From Bacteroidales bacterium (GTDB lineage Bacteria > Bacteroidota > Bacteroidia > Bacteroidales > ML635J-15), in the NCBI GenBank assembly GCA_017551515.1, contig JAFZLK010000047.1, forward strand, positions 1-64,000: 64,000 bases of DNA. Reading direction: 5' to 3'. The notes beneath the pieces are model-generated. The model worked only from the letters and a program-made list of their open reading frames with translations, did not search any database and was not told the origin of the DNA. The stretch's first letter is position 1. Each line of letters opens with the position of its first letter. The position numbers and the translations under genes were made by a program. Shown here piece by piece: positions 1 through 7,815 of the stretch.

Positions 1-1315
1 CAACAAAAAGAATAATCTTATCCGGAATATCATCTCTTTCTGCACCAAGTTTCAAGTCATATATTGCTCTTGCCACACTACCGAAAACAAAACTTTGCGT
101 GTTACTGTCAAGGCGTGCCATATCAATAACCATAACATTGTTTGCTCGCAAATTATTTTGTATTTCTTTGTTTATGTCAACTTGATTGTCCGTAAGAACC
201 TTCCCAAAAACATCATTAGTTATAGCTTTATTTATGCAACGCTTAAACTTTCTCCAGCTTACAACTTGTATTTCATTCTTAGTGCCACCAGCGGAGCCTG
301 TTTTTGCACAATTATCAATTTCTTCTTTAAGGGATGCCCAAGTGTTAATTCTTCCAAAGTTTCCTTCTTCGTTCATAATGTGATTAACACACGCTTCTAA
401 AGTTCCAGAAGAATCGTCTTCATTAGCAAGTAATAAATCAAGTCGGTCTTTGTTATCTTCGAAAGTGAATTTATAAACGAATGCCTTTCTATCCTTTTTC
501 TGTTGCTTTACATCAGAAGGATGAGCATAAGATTGAATGTTTTCAGTTTCGTTTTTGCTATATGGGTAATAGTATCGGACATTGTCAAATGGCTTGTCTG
601 GAAGTTCTAGAGATTTATATATTTTCTTATCAACATCCCTTAAATCAACATTAGGCTCGTCAATTGCCATAAGATCTCGTCCTTTTACATTGAAAAAAAC
701 AAAAGCGCATGTTTCTCCGTTTTCTGTAGTGAATTTGCTTTGTATAGCTCTTAATAAAAACATCGAATAGGATGTTTTTGCTGCTAATCCAGAAATACCA
801 GAAATATTTATATGCGCCCCATCTGGACCGATGAGAAAATGAGAATCTAAAACAACCTTTATTTTTACCTTATCTTCTCCTTTATACATTTCAAGGTATC
901 CGCAAACTAGTGGATGCTTAACGTCTTTTTCGGTTAAACCTAATGCTTGCTTGATTTCTGTTTCATCGCATAACGAAACCTGCTGACCATTAAGAACAGG
1001 GGTATATATGTCTGCTGTATTGCCAGAAACACGTGCTTTCACATAGTTCATACCAAGGCGATTCATATTGCCGATGTTTTCATTATCGTCAATATTTCCA
1101 AAATCACTGGATATATAACTAGAAAAATGACTTGGCGCATCTGTTATGTGATTGATTTCTTCAATTACACCGAATGTGGTAGAACCAGATTCGTGACTTA
1201 CTTTAACGACATCGAATGGGCTGAGAATTTGCTTCTTATCTGTCCAAAAATAGAACTCATCAATAGTAGATGGGCACTTTTCTGTTGCAGATACTTTTCC
1301 GATAATTTTAGTCAT
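1..1315 (-). CDS. HerA-type ATPase/DNA translocase, 3' end beyond window
   Basis: The frame is open from ATG at 1315 to the left edge (438 residues, no stop), so the C-terminus is missing. The N-terminal ~150 residues look like a HAS-barrel; then comes a P-loop-like segment GISGLAAKTS preceded by GPDGAHINI. Near the left edge, VMVIDMARLDSNTQSF and DKIILFV match the strand pair leading into the HerA Walker B DEL motif. HerA proteins are hexameric ATPases that pump DNA and partner a nuclease. The start lies 2 bases after the stop of the NurA-like gene, so the two are almost certainly co-translated and form one complex. Family call is firm; the role (end resection versus phage defence) is inference. 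Confidence 0.82.
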   Translation of the reverse strand, partial: MTKIIGKVSATEKCPSTIDEFYFWTDKKQILSPFDVVKVSHESGSTTFGVIEEINHITDAPSHFSSYISSDFGNIDDNENIGNMNRLGMNYVKARVSGNTADIYTPVLNGQQVSLCDETEIKQALGLTEKDVKHPLVCGYLEMYKGEDKVKIKVVLDSHFLIGPDGAHINISGISGLAAKTSYSMFLLRAIQSKFTTENGETCAFVFFNVKGRDLMAIDEPNVDLRDVDKKIYKSLELPDKPFDNVRYYYPYSKNETENIQSYAHPSDVKQQKKDRKAFVYKFTFEDNKDRLDLLLANEDDSSGTLEACVNHIMNEEGNFGRINTWASLKEEIDNCAKTGSAGGTKNEIQVVSWRKFKRCINKAITNDVFGKVLTDNQVDINKEIQNNLRANNVMVIDMARLDSNTQSFVFGSVARAIYDLKLGAERDDIPDKIILFV

Positions 1316-1317
1316 AT

Positions 1318-2505
1318 CTAAAACAAATTTAATATTATATCACTACTGAAATATTTTGATTTACAATAAGATTCTGTTAGATAAACAGGATATAGATGGT
1401 TTGCCCATCTTGAATCATTTCCATAGCATACAGGATATGCTTCCTTTACTAAATTAGCACTGATTAAATCAATTAGGCCAGTATCTATCTTTTCGGTTTC
1501 ATCTACCATAACCATTTCGCATTTTATTACATCAGAGAAATTTGTTTCCCTGAAAGAATCGTTTTCCCCCTCTTTTCTAAGCCTAAGATACCATATCGCA
1601 TAATTTTCTTTATTGGCATCAGACTCATATAGGTATGCTTTTGTGCGCTCTGCTGGTTTTAAATTAGCAATGGTTTTTGACAATCTTTGACCTTCAAAAT
1701 CTCTAATCAGTTCCGGGTCGAAACTTTTCGAAACACCTACTACATATCTATAGTTTTCACGAAGCATTGTCCTTTTGCCTTCGTCCATATTAGAAAAACT
1801 AGGGTTGTATTCCAACGAGCCATCTTTAATAAGAAAAGTTTCGTCATTAAGTTTGTTTTCTTTGCATAGTTGAGCAACCATCCTTTGTTCTTCATCAGTC
1901 ATTTCTGCCTGAATAATTGAAGTTCCACGATTTTTGAAGTTGTCTTTATCTGAATTATTACCATATTTATCTTTACCGTCAGTTTTGTACAATAGAATTT
2001 GATTGAGTCTTAAACTTGTATTTCTTATGTATGGATTTTTTTCTAGTTCATTATTAATTTCTTCGCAATAAAGACGAAGAAAATTTGCGCCTTCATCATC
2101 AATATCAAAATCATCAGGCATTGCCAAAACTAGCTTTTGGGAAATCTTAGCAGGCTTGAAAGTGTCCCTATCTTTCCTATAACAACATCCTACAATAATT
2201 TGTCCAGCAAGAATTGGAAATATTCTTTTGCCAATAGCCATATCATCAACCTTGTAAACATGGCGAGAACCATCAAGAAAATAAGAAAAAATTGGTCGTG
2301 AATCTTTGATTAAATCAGCATCTATTTTTACAGTATGCACTCTTCTGTTATCTGTTTCTGCAAAAACACTAGATTTTTTAGATGATGCAGGCTTGTCGTC
2401 ATAATTCAAAATGTCATGTTCGGTAATATCCAAGGAAACTTTATTGGTTTTATAACAGTAGTAATTTCCGTTACCCTTTTTTTCAATAAAATCCAAAATT
2501 TTCAT
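1318..2505 (-). CDS. NurA-domain nuclease, partner of HerA
   Basis: I start at ATG 2505 (MKILDFIEKKGN); an upstream GTG at 2544 falls inside the tail of RNA element A and is unlikely. The 395-residue protein has the NurA hallmarks: an early acidic DGSR motif (YFLDGSRHVYKVDD) near residue 80, a central IIVGCCYRK strand, and a C-terminal AYPVCYGNDSRWANHLYPVYL segment resembling the family's closing motif. NurA is an RNase H-like, metal-dependent nuclease that digests DNA ends together with HerA. Stop TAG is followed after 2 bases by the herA ATG. The protein is lysine-rich with an insert of unknown role at residues 190-290. The promoter is probably the one ahead of element A. Confidence 0.75.
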   Translation of the reverse strand: MKILDFIEKKGNGNYYCYKTNKVSLDITEHDILNYDDKPASSKKSSVFAETDNRRVHTVKIDADLIKDSRPIFSYFLDGSRHVYKVDDMAIGKRIFPILAGQIIVGCCYRKDRDTFKPAKISQKLVLAMPDDFDIDDEGANFLRLYCEEINNELEKNPYIRNTSLRLNQILLYKTDGKDKYGNNSDKDNFKNRGTSIIQAEMTDEEQRMVAQLCKENKLNDETFLIKDGSLEYNPSFSNMDEGKRTMLRENYRYVVGVSKSFDPELIRDFEGQRLSKTIANLKPAERTKAYLYESDANKENYAIWYLRLRKEGENDSFRETNFSDVIKCEMVMVDETEKIDTGLIDLISANLVKEAYPVCYGNDSRWANHLYPVYLTESYCKSKYFSSDIILNLF

Positions 2506-2531
2506 TGGCTTTCTGCATTCAACAAATTTTC

Positions 2532-2763
2532 CGCCCACCAGCACCTAACGAGCAATTTAAACAAAATAGAAGCGTGGCACTGATACACCACTTCTTTGAT
2601 AGAGGTCCTGAGAATTACCGTGTAGGAAGATGTAGTCATAACAGCCCACGCGTAGCGTGAACTACTATGCTCTCTTGCCTACGAAATTTCTCAGGTTTCT
2701 ATCACAAGACGAGCATAACGCTTCGTTATTCAATATGTACGGCTTGGCGAACCAAACCGAGGG
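2532..2763 (-). ncRNA. Structured RNA-like element, copy A (leader of nurA-herA)
   Basis: Read on the minus strand. It aligns along its full length with 50841-51077. Parts in order: an 8-bp hairpin capped by TTCG (2740-2759); a second hairpin ACGAAGC/GCTCGT; a long helix with arms TGATAGA + CCTGAGAA and TTCTCAGG + TCTATCA; inside it GTAGG/CCTAC and a small apical hairpin CACGC/GCGTG; then a tail GTGCCACGC (2572-2580) complementary to the apical GCGTGG; and a conserved GGTGCTGGTGGGCG (2532-2545). Arms differ from copy B by paired changes. No protein frame is shared by the copies. It could be a leader of the nurA-herA mRNA or a free-standing RNA. Family not recognised. Confidence 0.7.
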
Positions 2764-2771
2764 CAAATATA
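2764..2771 (-). promoter_or_regulatory. -7 box of element A / nurA-herA
   Basis: TATATTTG on the minus strand fits TAnnTTTG and sits 4 bases before the first hairpin of element A. Copies B and C have the same kind of box at the same place. Confidence 0.65.
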
Positions 2772-2892
2772 AGAAATGAGAATGGAATGGCAAAATTTAT
2801 TTTTGTTTCTTACTTCAAACAATGCCCCAAAATTTCGATCAAAAAACACGCAAATATTCATTTCTTTAATTTGCAACCACTTACAGCGGTTT

Positions 2893-2975
2893 GTTACAAG
2901 TTTTACGATGTTTTTTGAGCCGAAATTTACAAGTTTTACGGCATTTTTGGGAGCGGAATTTACAAGTTTTGCCGA
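2893..2975. repeat. 33-bp repeat array, downstream side of ATPase 1
   Basis: Three units of TTTACAAGTTTTACG-type sequence begin at 2893, 2926 and 2959, exactly 33 bp apart. The same unit, orientation and period recur on the far side of the ATPase gene at 4523-4605. A minus-strand ORF over this array (KTCKFR repeats) is a by-product of the repeat. Confidence 0.85.
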
Positions 2976-3071
2976 GTTTTGTTTTATGGGTAAAGGTCAC
3001 GACTCTTTCATTTGGATTATATTGTTGTTTATGATATAAACAATTAATTAGCATTTGAACAAATCCGCTGG

Positions 3072-3140
3072 CTGAGCTTGTCGAAGTCAAGGTTACGAAA
3101 TGATATAATGCACATTAACCTTACCCTTCGACAGGCTCAG
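3072..3140. repeat. Inverted repeat, probable terminator
   Basis: CTGAGCTTGTCGAAG (3072-3086) pairs with CTTCGACAGGCTCAG (3126-3140) with one wobble, and an inner AAGGTTA/TAACCTT extends the stem. It lies 11 bases past the end of ATPase 1. Sequences of this CTTCGACAGGCTCAG type are widespread dispersed repeats in bacterial genomes. Confidence 0.7.
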
Positions 3141-3150
3141 GGTGCGGAAA

Positions 3151-4518
3151 TTAGTTTCCAAATGAAAGATCCGTGGGCAACGGTTCATTTCGTTTTATGT
3201 TATCGGCAAAAGCGAATACGGCATATAGCGGTATCGTAAAAATGTCTTGTTCGGCGCTATAGCCAAAATTTGCCGATGAAATCTTTACCGCCGTGCTATG
3301 CGGATTAAAATTCCGGAAACTTTGCAACGAGTTCATCTTGCTGTTGCCTTTCTTTACATCCACTGGCAAAACAGAGCCTTGATTCTCAACAACAAACTCA
3401 AACTCGTGAACGCCTTTGCCTGTCCAGAAAAACAACGGAACTCCCTTTGCGGTAAATTCATCGGCAACATAGTTTTCGTAAAATATGCCCGACAAGGTGT
3501 TGCGCCTGTCCTTTACGAAAAAGTCGGAACGCGGAATTTTGCTTTGGTATGCAAACATTCCCTCGTCGCAAAGGTAAATGCGGAACAAACCTTCAGTATC
3601 TTCAATAAGCGGAAGCGTCACCTTGCCAGTCAGTCGTCGGCTACGGTAAATGATGTTTGCAAGTTCAAGCCACTGGAATGCATTGAAATAGTCCCTGTTG
3701 GATTTTCCCTGCTCCACCTGCGTTATCTTGAAGTTTTTGTTTTCCTTGTTGAGCTGTAAGAAAATGTTTCCGTAAACCTTGCGCGTCTTCAGAATCGTTT
3801 CGTTCGACACATTATAGGTATGCATATCAGCAAGATAGTTGGAATAAACATTTTCAATCACCTTTGCAGCCTCCACATACGAGTGTTCGCCAACGAAAAT
3901 GTCAAGCGCCTCAGGAAGACCGCCTATCGTCAGAAATTCATACAGCATATCCATTGCGAGTTCGTGCTCGTATGGTTTCAAGGGAGTTACGGTGGAATAT
4001 GCGGTTTTTATCTTTTCGAGCATCGACGGATTTGTATTCAACAAGTATTCTTCGAATGTCATCGGATAAACGAAAAGCGAATCGACCTTGCCCAACGGGA
4101 AAAGGAAATCATCGGCTTCCGACTTGCTTTGCTGGCGAATAGAAAGCCTTACTAATGAACCTGTTGCTATCACTGGCAATTCGGGATAATCCTGACAGAA
4201 ATACTTCAGCGACGACAACACCTGATGGCACTGCTGAACCTCGTCGAAAATTAACGGCAGGTCGGGTGCGATGCGCTTGGAGTACCGCGTTTCAATGTAT
4301 TGCAGGTATTCTTCCGGATTCGATGTCGTTGAAAAAAAGTCCGCAGCCTTGTTGTCCTTCTTCAAGTCAATGTAAACGAAATCGCGGAAATGCTTTTTTG
4401 CAAACAATTCCTTTGTAAGATATGTCTTGCCGATTTGCCTTGCACCCCAAATCACGAGTGGCTTTCTTCGCTTGCTCGAATACCACTTTTCCAAGTCGTT
4501 TGCAGCCAGTCTTTCCAT
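3151..4518 (-). CDS. DUF4143-type AAA ATPase 1
   Basis: I place the start at ATG 4518 (MERLAANDLEKW, 455 residues); the frame stays open further upstream only because it reads through the 33-bp repeats as KLVN repeats. Walker A is GARQIGKTY near residue 22 and Walker B is LPLIFDEVQQ near 90, followed by the sensor-like VIATGSLVRLS. The C-terminal part has a PD-(D/E)XK-like strand pair, EFEFVVENQ then VLPVDVKKG. These ATPases are abundant and often multi-copy in Bacteroidales; their role is not settled. The gene is bracketed by identical repeat arrays (2893-2975 and 4523-4605). Confidence 0.85.
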   Translation of the reverse strand: MERLAANDLEKWYSSKRRKPLVIWGARQIGKTYLTKELFAKKHFRDFVYIDLKKDNKAADFFSTTSNPEEYLQYIETRYSKRIAPDLPLIFDEVQQCHQVLSSLKYFCQDYPELPVIATGSLVRLSIRQQSKSEADDFLFPLGKVDSLFVYPMTFEEYLLNTNPSMLEKIKTAYSTVTPLKPYEHELAMDMLYEFLTIGGLPEALDIFVGEHSYVEAAKVIENVYSNYLADMHTYNVSNETILKTRKVYGNIFLQLNKENKNFKITQVEQGKSNRDYFNAFQWLELANIIYRSRRLTGKVTLPLIEDTEGLFRIYLCDEGMFAYQSKIPRSDFFVKDRRNTLSGIFYENYVADEFTAKGVPLFFWTGKGVHEFEFVVENQGSVLPVDVKKGNSKMNSLQSFRNFNPHSTAVKISSANFGYSAEQDIFTIPLYAVFAFADNIKRNEPLPTDLSFGN

Positions 4519-4522
4519 AGCA

Positions 4523-4605
4523 TTTACAAGTTTTACGATGTTTTTACGGCGCAAATTTACAAGTTTTACGGTATTTTTCAAAGCAAAATTTACAAGTTTT
4601 GCAAA
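4523..4605. repeat. 33-bp repeat array, upstream side of ATPase 1
   Basis: Units start at 4523, 4556 and 4589 (period 33 bp, 11 codons, about three helical turns), each with the TTTACAAGTTTT core. It abuts the ATPase start codon, so it may be an operator or part of the mRNA leader, and it duplicates the array downstream of the gene. Confidence 0.85.
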
Positions 4606-4884
4606 ATTATAATTTATTGTAGTACAAATCATTAAGCTGAAATTTTAACAAAAATGCCTCAATTTTAACATTTTGTTAAGTTGAAAAATTGCATATCAAT
4701 TCTGAATGTGTTGGAAAAATGGCAGGAATGTATCTGTTTTTTGTCGGGAACATCTGTTCTCTGAATGACAAAATCCATATCGTTTTGTTTCTAAAATTTT
4801 GCATGAAAAATGATTTTCTGAAACAAACTGATAATTCGCAATAAAGTTATTAGTGGGCGTTAAATGTTTATTAGAAAAATCCTT
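4606..4884. other. AT-rich intergenic stretch
   Basis: This gap between the divergent ATPase 1 and symporter genes carries two short ATTTTAACA repeats (about 4638-4670). I see no gene, RNA or terminator in it. Confidence 0.5.
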
Positions 4885-4892
4885 TATCTTTG
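4885..4892 (+). promoter_or_regulatory. -7 box of the NSS symporter gene
   Basis: TATCTTTG, 34 bases before ATG 4927. Confidence 0.6.
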
Positions 4893-4926
4893 TTCTCCCT
4901 TTTTTGTTTTAAGAAAATTTGCGACA

Positions 4927-6282
4927 ATGAAAGAAAATAGAGGCAATTTCTCAGGTAAACTCGGCGTCATTGCTGTGGCTGCTGGTTCGGCTGTCGGACT
5001 TGGTAACATCTGGCGTTTCCCATACATAGCAGGTCAAAACGGTGGAGGAGCATTCCTTATCGTGTATCTGATATTTGTATTTTTAATAGGTGTACCAGTA
5101 ATGCTGTCTGAATTCGCAATTGGTCGTAAGGCAGGTTGCAATGCCTACGGAACTTTCAAGAAATTGTCGCCCAAAGGTGCATGGTGGCTTGTCGGTTTGA
5201 TGGGAATTTTGGCTGCCATAATGATATTTTCTTTCTACGGTACTGTCGCTGGCTGGACATTGGAATATGTCAAGAAGGCGGTTTGCAATGAGTTTGCAGG
5301 ACAAGACCTTGGCGCCTTGTCGCAGTCGTTCGGCGATTTCACATCAAGTCCGACTATGCCGATTGTATGGATGGTGGTGTTTGTGGCTTTGACGGCACTC
5401 ATAATTCTCGGTGGGGTGGAAAAAGGTATCGAAAAGGTCAGTAAGTTCTTGATGCCCTTGCTGTTTGTGCTGATAATCGCCGTGTGCATCCGTGCCGTAA
5501 CATTGCCCAATGCCAGCAAGGGACTGGAGTTCCTATTCAAACCCGACTGGGGAAGCCTTACATTCAAAGGTGTGCTTATGGCACTCGGACAGGCGGCTTT
5601 TTCGCTTAGCATTGGCATGGGCACGATGATAACCTACGGTTCATACATCAAAAAAGATACTCCGCTGGCTGCTACAGCGATAGAAATCGCTTCCTGCGAT
5701 ACCATTGTGGCTCTGCTCGGTGCGATTATGGTTTTTCCGACACTTGCTTTCCTAGGCGCAGAATCGACTGGCGGTCCGGGTTTGGTTTTCATCACCCTTC
5801 CTGCAATCTTTCAGGCTATGCCGGGCGGATACATTTTTGCAATATTGTTCTTCCTGTTGCTTTCGGTGGCGGCTCTCACAAGCACAATTTCGTTGCTCGA
5901 GGTGCCAGTGTCATTCCTTGTTGATGAATTCAATATGAGCCGCAGAAAAGCTACATTGCTTTCTTCATCGGTAATCATATTGTTGGGCGTGTTCTGCACC
6001 TTGTCGTTTGGTTTGCTCAGCGATTTCACAATTTTCGGCAAGACGGTTTTTGATTTGTTCGATTACACAACCGCTAACATAATGCTGACATTCGGTGCTT
6101 TGCTCATTGTTATATATGTAGGATGGTTCTTCGGTCGCAAAAATTTTGTGGAGGAACTTACCGCCGGCGGAAAAGGAAATGTCGTTCTTGCAAAGATTAT
6201 TTCCGTGATTGTCAAATTTATAGCACCAGTAGGAATCGGATTGGTGGCAATTGGTTCGCTTGTGATTGGTGGGATTGTGTAG
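4927..6282 (+). CDS. Sodium-dependent transporter, neurotransmitter:sodium symporter family
   Basis: The start ATG 4927 (MKENRGNFSGKLG) gives 451 residues, the normal size for bacterial NSS proteins; an ATG at 4864 lies upstream of the promoter box. The first membrane helix carries the family signature AVGLGNIWRFPYIAGQNGGGAF, where backbone and side chains bind Na+ and substrate, followed by FLIGVPVMLSEFAIGR. About eleven hydrophobic helices follow. The protein imports an amino acid or related amine with Na+ across the inner membrane; the substrate cannot be told from sequence. The gene stands alone, ahead of yicC. Confidence 0.93.
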   Translation: MKENRGNFSGKLGVIAVAAGSAVGLGNIWRFPYIAGQNGGGAFLIVYLIFVFLIGVPVMLSEFAIGRKAGCNAYGTFKKLSPKGAWWLVGLMGILAAIMIFSFYGTVAGWTLEYVKKAVCNEFAGQDLGALSQSFGDFTSSPTMPIVWMVVFVALTALIILGGVEKGIEKVSKFLMPLLFVLIIAVCIRAVTLPNASKGLEFLFKPDWGSLTFKGVLMALGQAAFSLSIGMGTMITYGSYIKKDTPLAATAIEIASCDTIVALLGAIMVFPTLAFLGAESTGGPGLVFITLPAIFQAMPGGYIFAILFFLLLSVAALTSTISLLEVPVSFLVDEFNMSRRKATLLSSSVIILLGVFCTLSFGLLSDFTIFGKTVFDLFDYTTANIMLTFGALLIVIYVGWFFGRKNFVEELTAGGKGNVVLAKIISVIVKFIAPVGIGLVAIGSLVIGGIV

Positions 6283-6325
6283 AATGAATTTTTATAAAAT
6301 GGTAATAGGTAAACGATAAATAAAT

Positions 6326-6333
6326 TATTTTTG
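6326..6333 (+). promoter_or_regulatory. -7 box of yicC-gmk
   Basis: TATTTTTG, 25 bases before the yicC ATG. Confidence 0.6.
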
Positions 6334-6358
6334 CATTTCGACTAACACAGGAAGACAG

Positions 6359-7240
6359 ATGATATACTCGATGACAGGATTCGGAAGGGAACTTCTTGAA
6401 TATCAAGGCAAGAAAATTTCGATTGACATAAGAACGCTCAACTCGAAGTCGGCGGACATTTCAACACGACTGCCAAACCAATACAAGGAAAAGGACATTG
6501 AAATCCGCCGTATGCTTTCGCAGGGCTTGCAACGCGGAAAGATTGACTTTACCATAACCGTTGAGAACGAACCCAATGTGAATCCAATAAATTCGGCTGC
6601 TGTAATATCCACATACAAAAGCCTTTACGAAGATTGTATGCGTAATGGTGTTGTGCTGAATTGCAATAGTGCCGACATGCTGATTTCATCAATTATCCGC
6701 TTCCCCGACATGCAGCAGAATGCCAACGATGAACTCACCGATGAAGAATGGTCTGCCATCGAGTCGGCAATACAAAATGCAATAGATAAATGCTGCAACT
6801 ATCGCAAGGAGGAAGGCCGTATTCTTGAAAAGGATGTGCTGTCAAAGATTGATTCCATTCTTGCATTGCTCGAAAAGGTTCCGCAGTACGAAGCCGAGCG
6901 CATTTCGGTCATTAAGGACAAACTTCGTCAGAGTCTTAAAGAGTTGAATATGAACGATTCCAATAGCGAAAACCGCTACGAACAGGAAATCATCTACTAC
7001 CTTGAAAAACTTGACATCAACGAGGAGAAAGTTCGTCTGCGCAAGCACTGTGAGTATTTCATCGAGACGGCAAAATCGGAGGACGCTGCCGGTCGTAAGT
7101 TAGGATTTATCGCTCAGGAAATGGGCAGGGAGATAAATACGCTCGGATCCAAGGCTCATCATGCCGAAATGCAGAAAATTGTCGTTATGATGAAAGACGA
7201 GTTGGAAAAGATTAAGGAACAATCGCTAAATATTTTGTAA
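6359..7240 (+). CDS. yicC: YicC family endoribonuclease-like protein
   Basis: The 293-residue protein opens with the invariant YicC N-terminus MIYSMTGFGR and has the RTLNSKSADISTRLP segment typical of the family. The C-terminal DUF1732 part keeps EDAAGRKLGFIAQEMGREINTLGSKA. YicC proteins are RNases or RNase adaptors that help turnover of RNAs. The stop TAA shares its last A with the gmk ATG, a pairing seen in many bacteria. Confidence 0.95.
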   Translation: MIYSMTGFGRELLEYQGKKISIDIRTLNSKSADISTRLPNQYKEKDIEIRRMLSQGLQRGKIDFTITVENEPNVNPINSAAVISTYKSLYEDCMRNGVVLNCNSADMLISSIIRFPDMQQNANDELTDEEWSAIESAIQNAIDKCCNYRKEEGRILEKDVLSKIDSILALLEKVPQYEAERISVIKDKLRQSLKELNMNDSNSENRYEQEIIYYLEKLDINEEKVRLRKHCEYFIETAKSEDAAGRKLGFIAQEMGREINTLGSKAHHAEMQKIVVMMKDELEKIKEQSLNIL

Positions 7241-7809
7241 TGAAGCCAAAAGTCATGATATTTTCGGCACCGAGCGGTGCTGGCAAGACAACCATAGTGA
7301 AGCACTTGCTTGCTATGCCCGAGTTCAATTTGAGTTTCTCAATTTCGGCATGTTCGCGCAAAAAGCGTGAAGGCGAAGTTGATGGCAAGGACTACTATTT
7401 CCTTTCGGCAGAGGAATTCCGCAAGAAGATAGCGAACGATGATTTTCTGGAGTGGGAGGAAGTTTATGCAGATCATTTTTACGGAAGTCTAAAGTCGGAG
7501 GTTGACCGCCTGACTGCAGCTGGCAAGAATGTCGTTTTTGATGTCGATGTTAAGGGGGGACTGAACATTAAAAAGTATTATGGCGAAAATGCGCTGGCTG
7601 TGTTTGTTATGCCACCATCAGTAGAGATTTTGGAAAAGCGTCTGCGTGACCGTTCAACTGACAGTGAGGAAGCCATCCGCACTCGTATTGACAAGGCGGT
7701 TTACGAACTTTCGTTTGCTGAAAAGTTTGATGTTGTGCTTGTGAACGACAAGTTGGAAGAAACTTTTGCGAAGGCGGAAAAATTGATTGGGGATTTTTTG
7801 AAGAAATAA
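7240..7809 (+). CDS. gmk: Guanylate kinase
   Basis: 189 residues. The P-loop is FSAPSGAGKTT, the GMP-binding stretch is SISACSRKKREGEVDGKDYYFLS, and the lid includes EKRLRDRSTDSEEAIRTR. It phosphorylates GMP to GDP in the cytoplasm. It overlaps the yicC stop by one base and must be translationally coupled to it. Confidence 0.97.
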   Translation: MKPKVMIFSAPSGAGKTTIVKHLLAMPEFNLSFSISACSRKKREGEVDGKDYYFLSAEEFRKKIANDDFLEWEEVYADHFYGSLKSEVDRLTAAGKNVVFDVDVKGGLNIKKYYGENALAVFVMPPSVEILEKRLRDRSTDSEEAIRTRIDKAVYELSFAEKFDVVLVNDKLEETFAKAEKLIGDFLKK

Positions 7810-7815
7810 TCGCAT

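Noticed and set aside
2881-3090. 69-residue minus-strand ORF with KTCKFR repeats
   Set aside because: It is the 33-bp repeat array read in one frame; no start signal and no similarity beyond the repeat.
2893-4605. Possible CRISPR array
   Set aside because: Units are adjacent without variable spacers, and no cas gene is present. The same applies to the 23-bp arrays.
4519-4632. N-terminal extension of ATPase 1 with KLVN repeats
   Set aside because: The extension is the repeat array read through; ATG 4518 directly precedes the conserved ATPase N-terminus.
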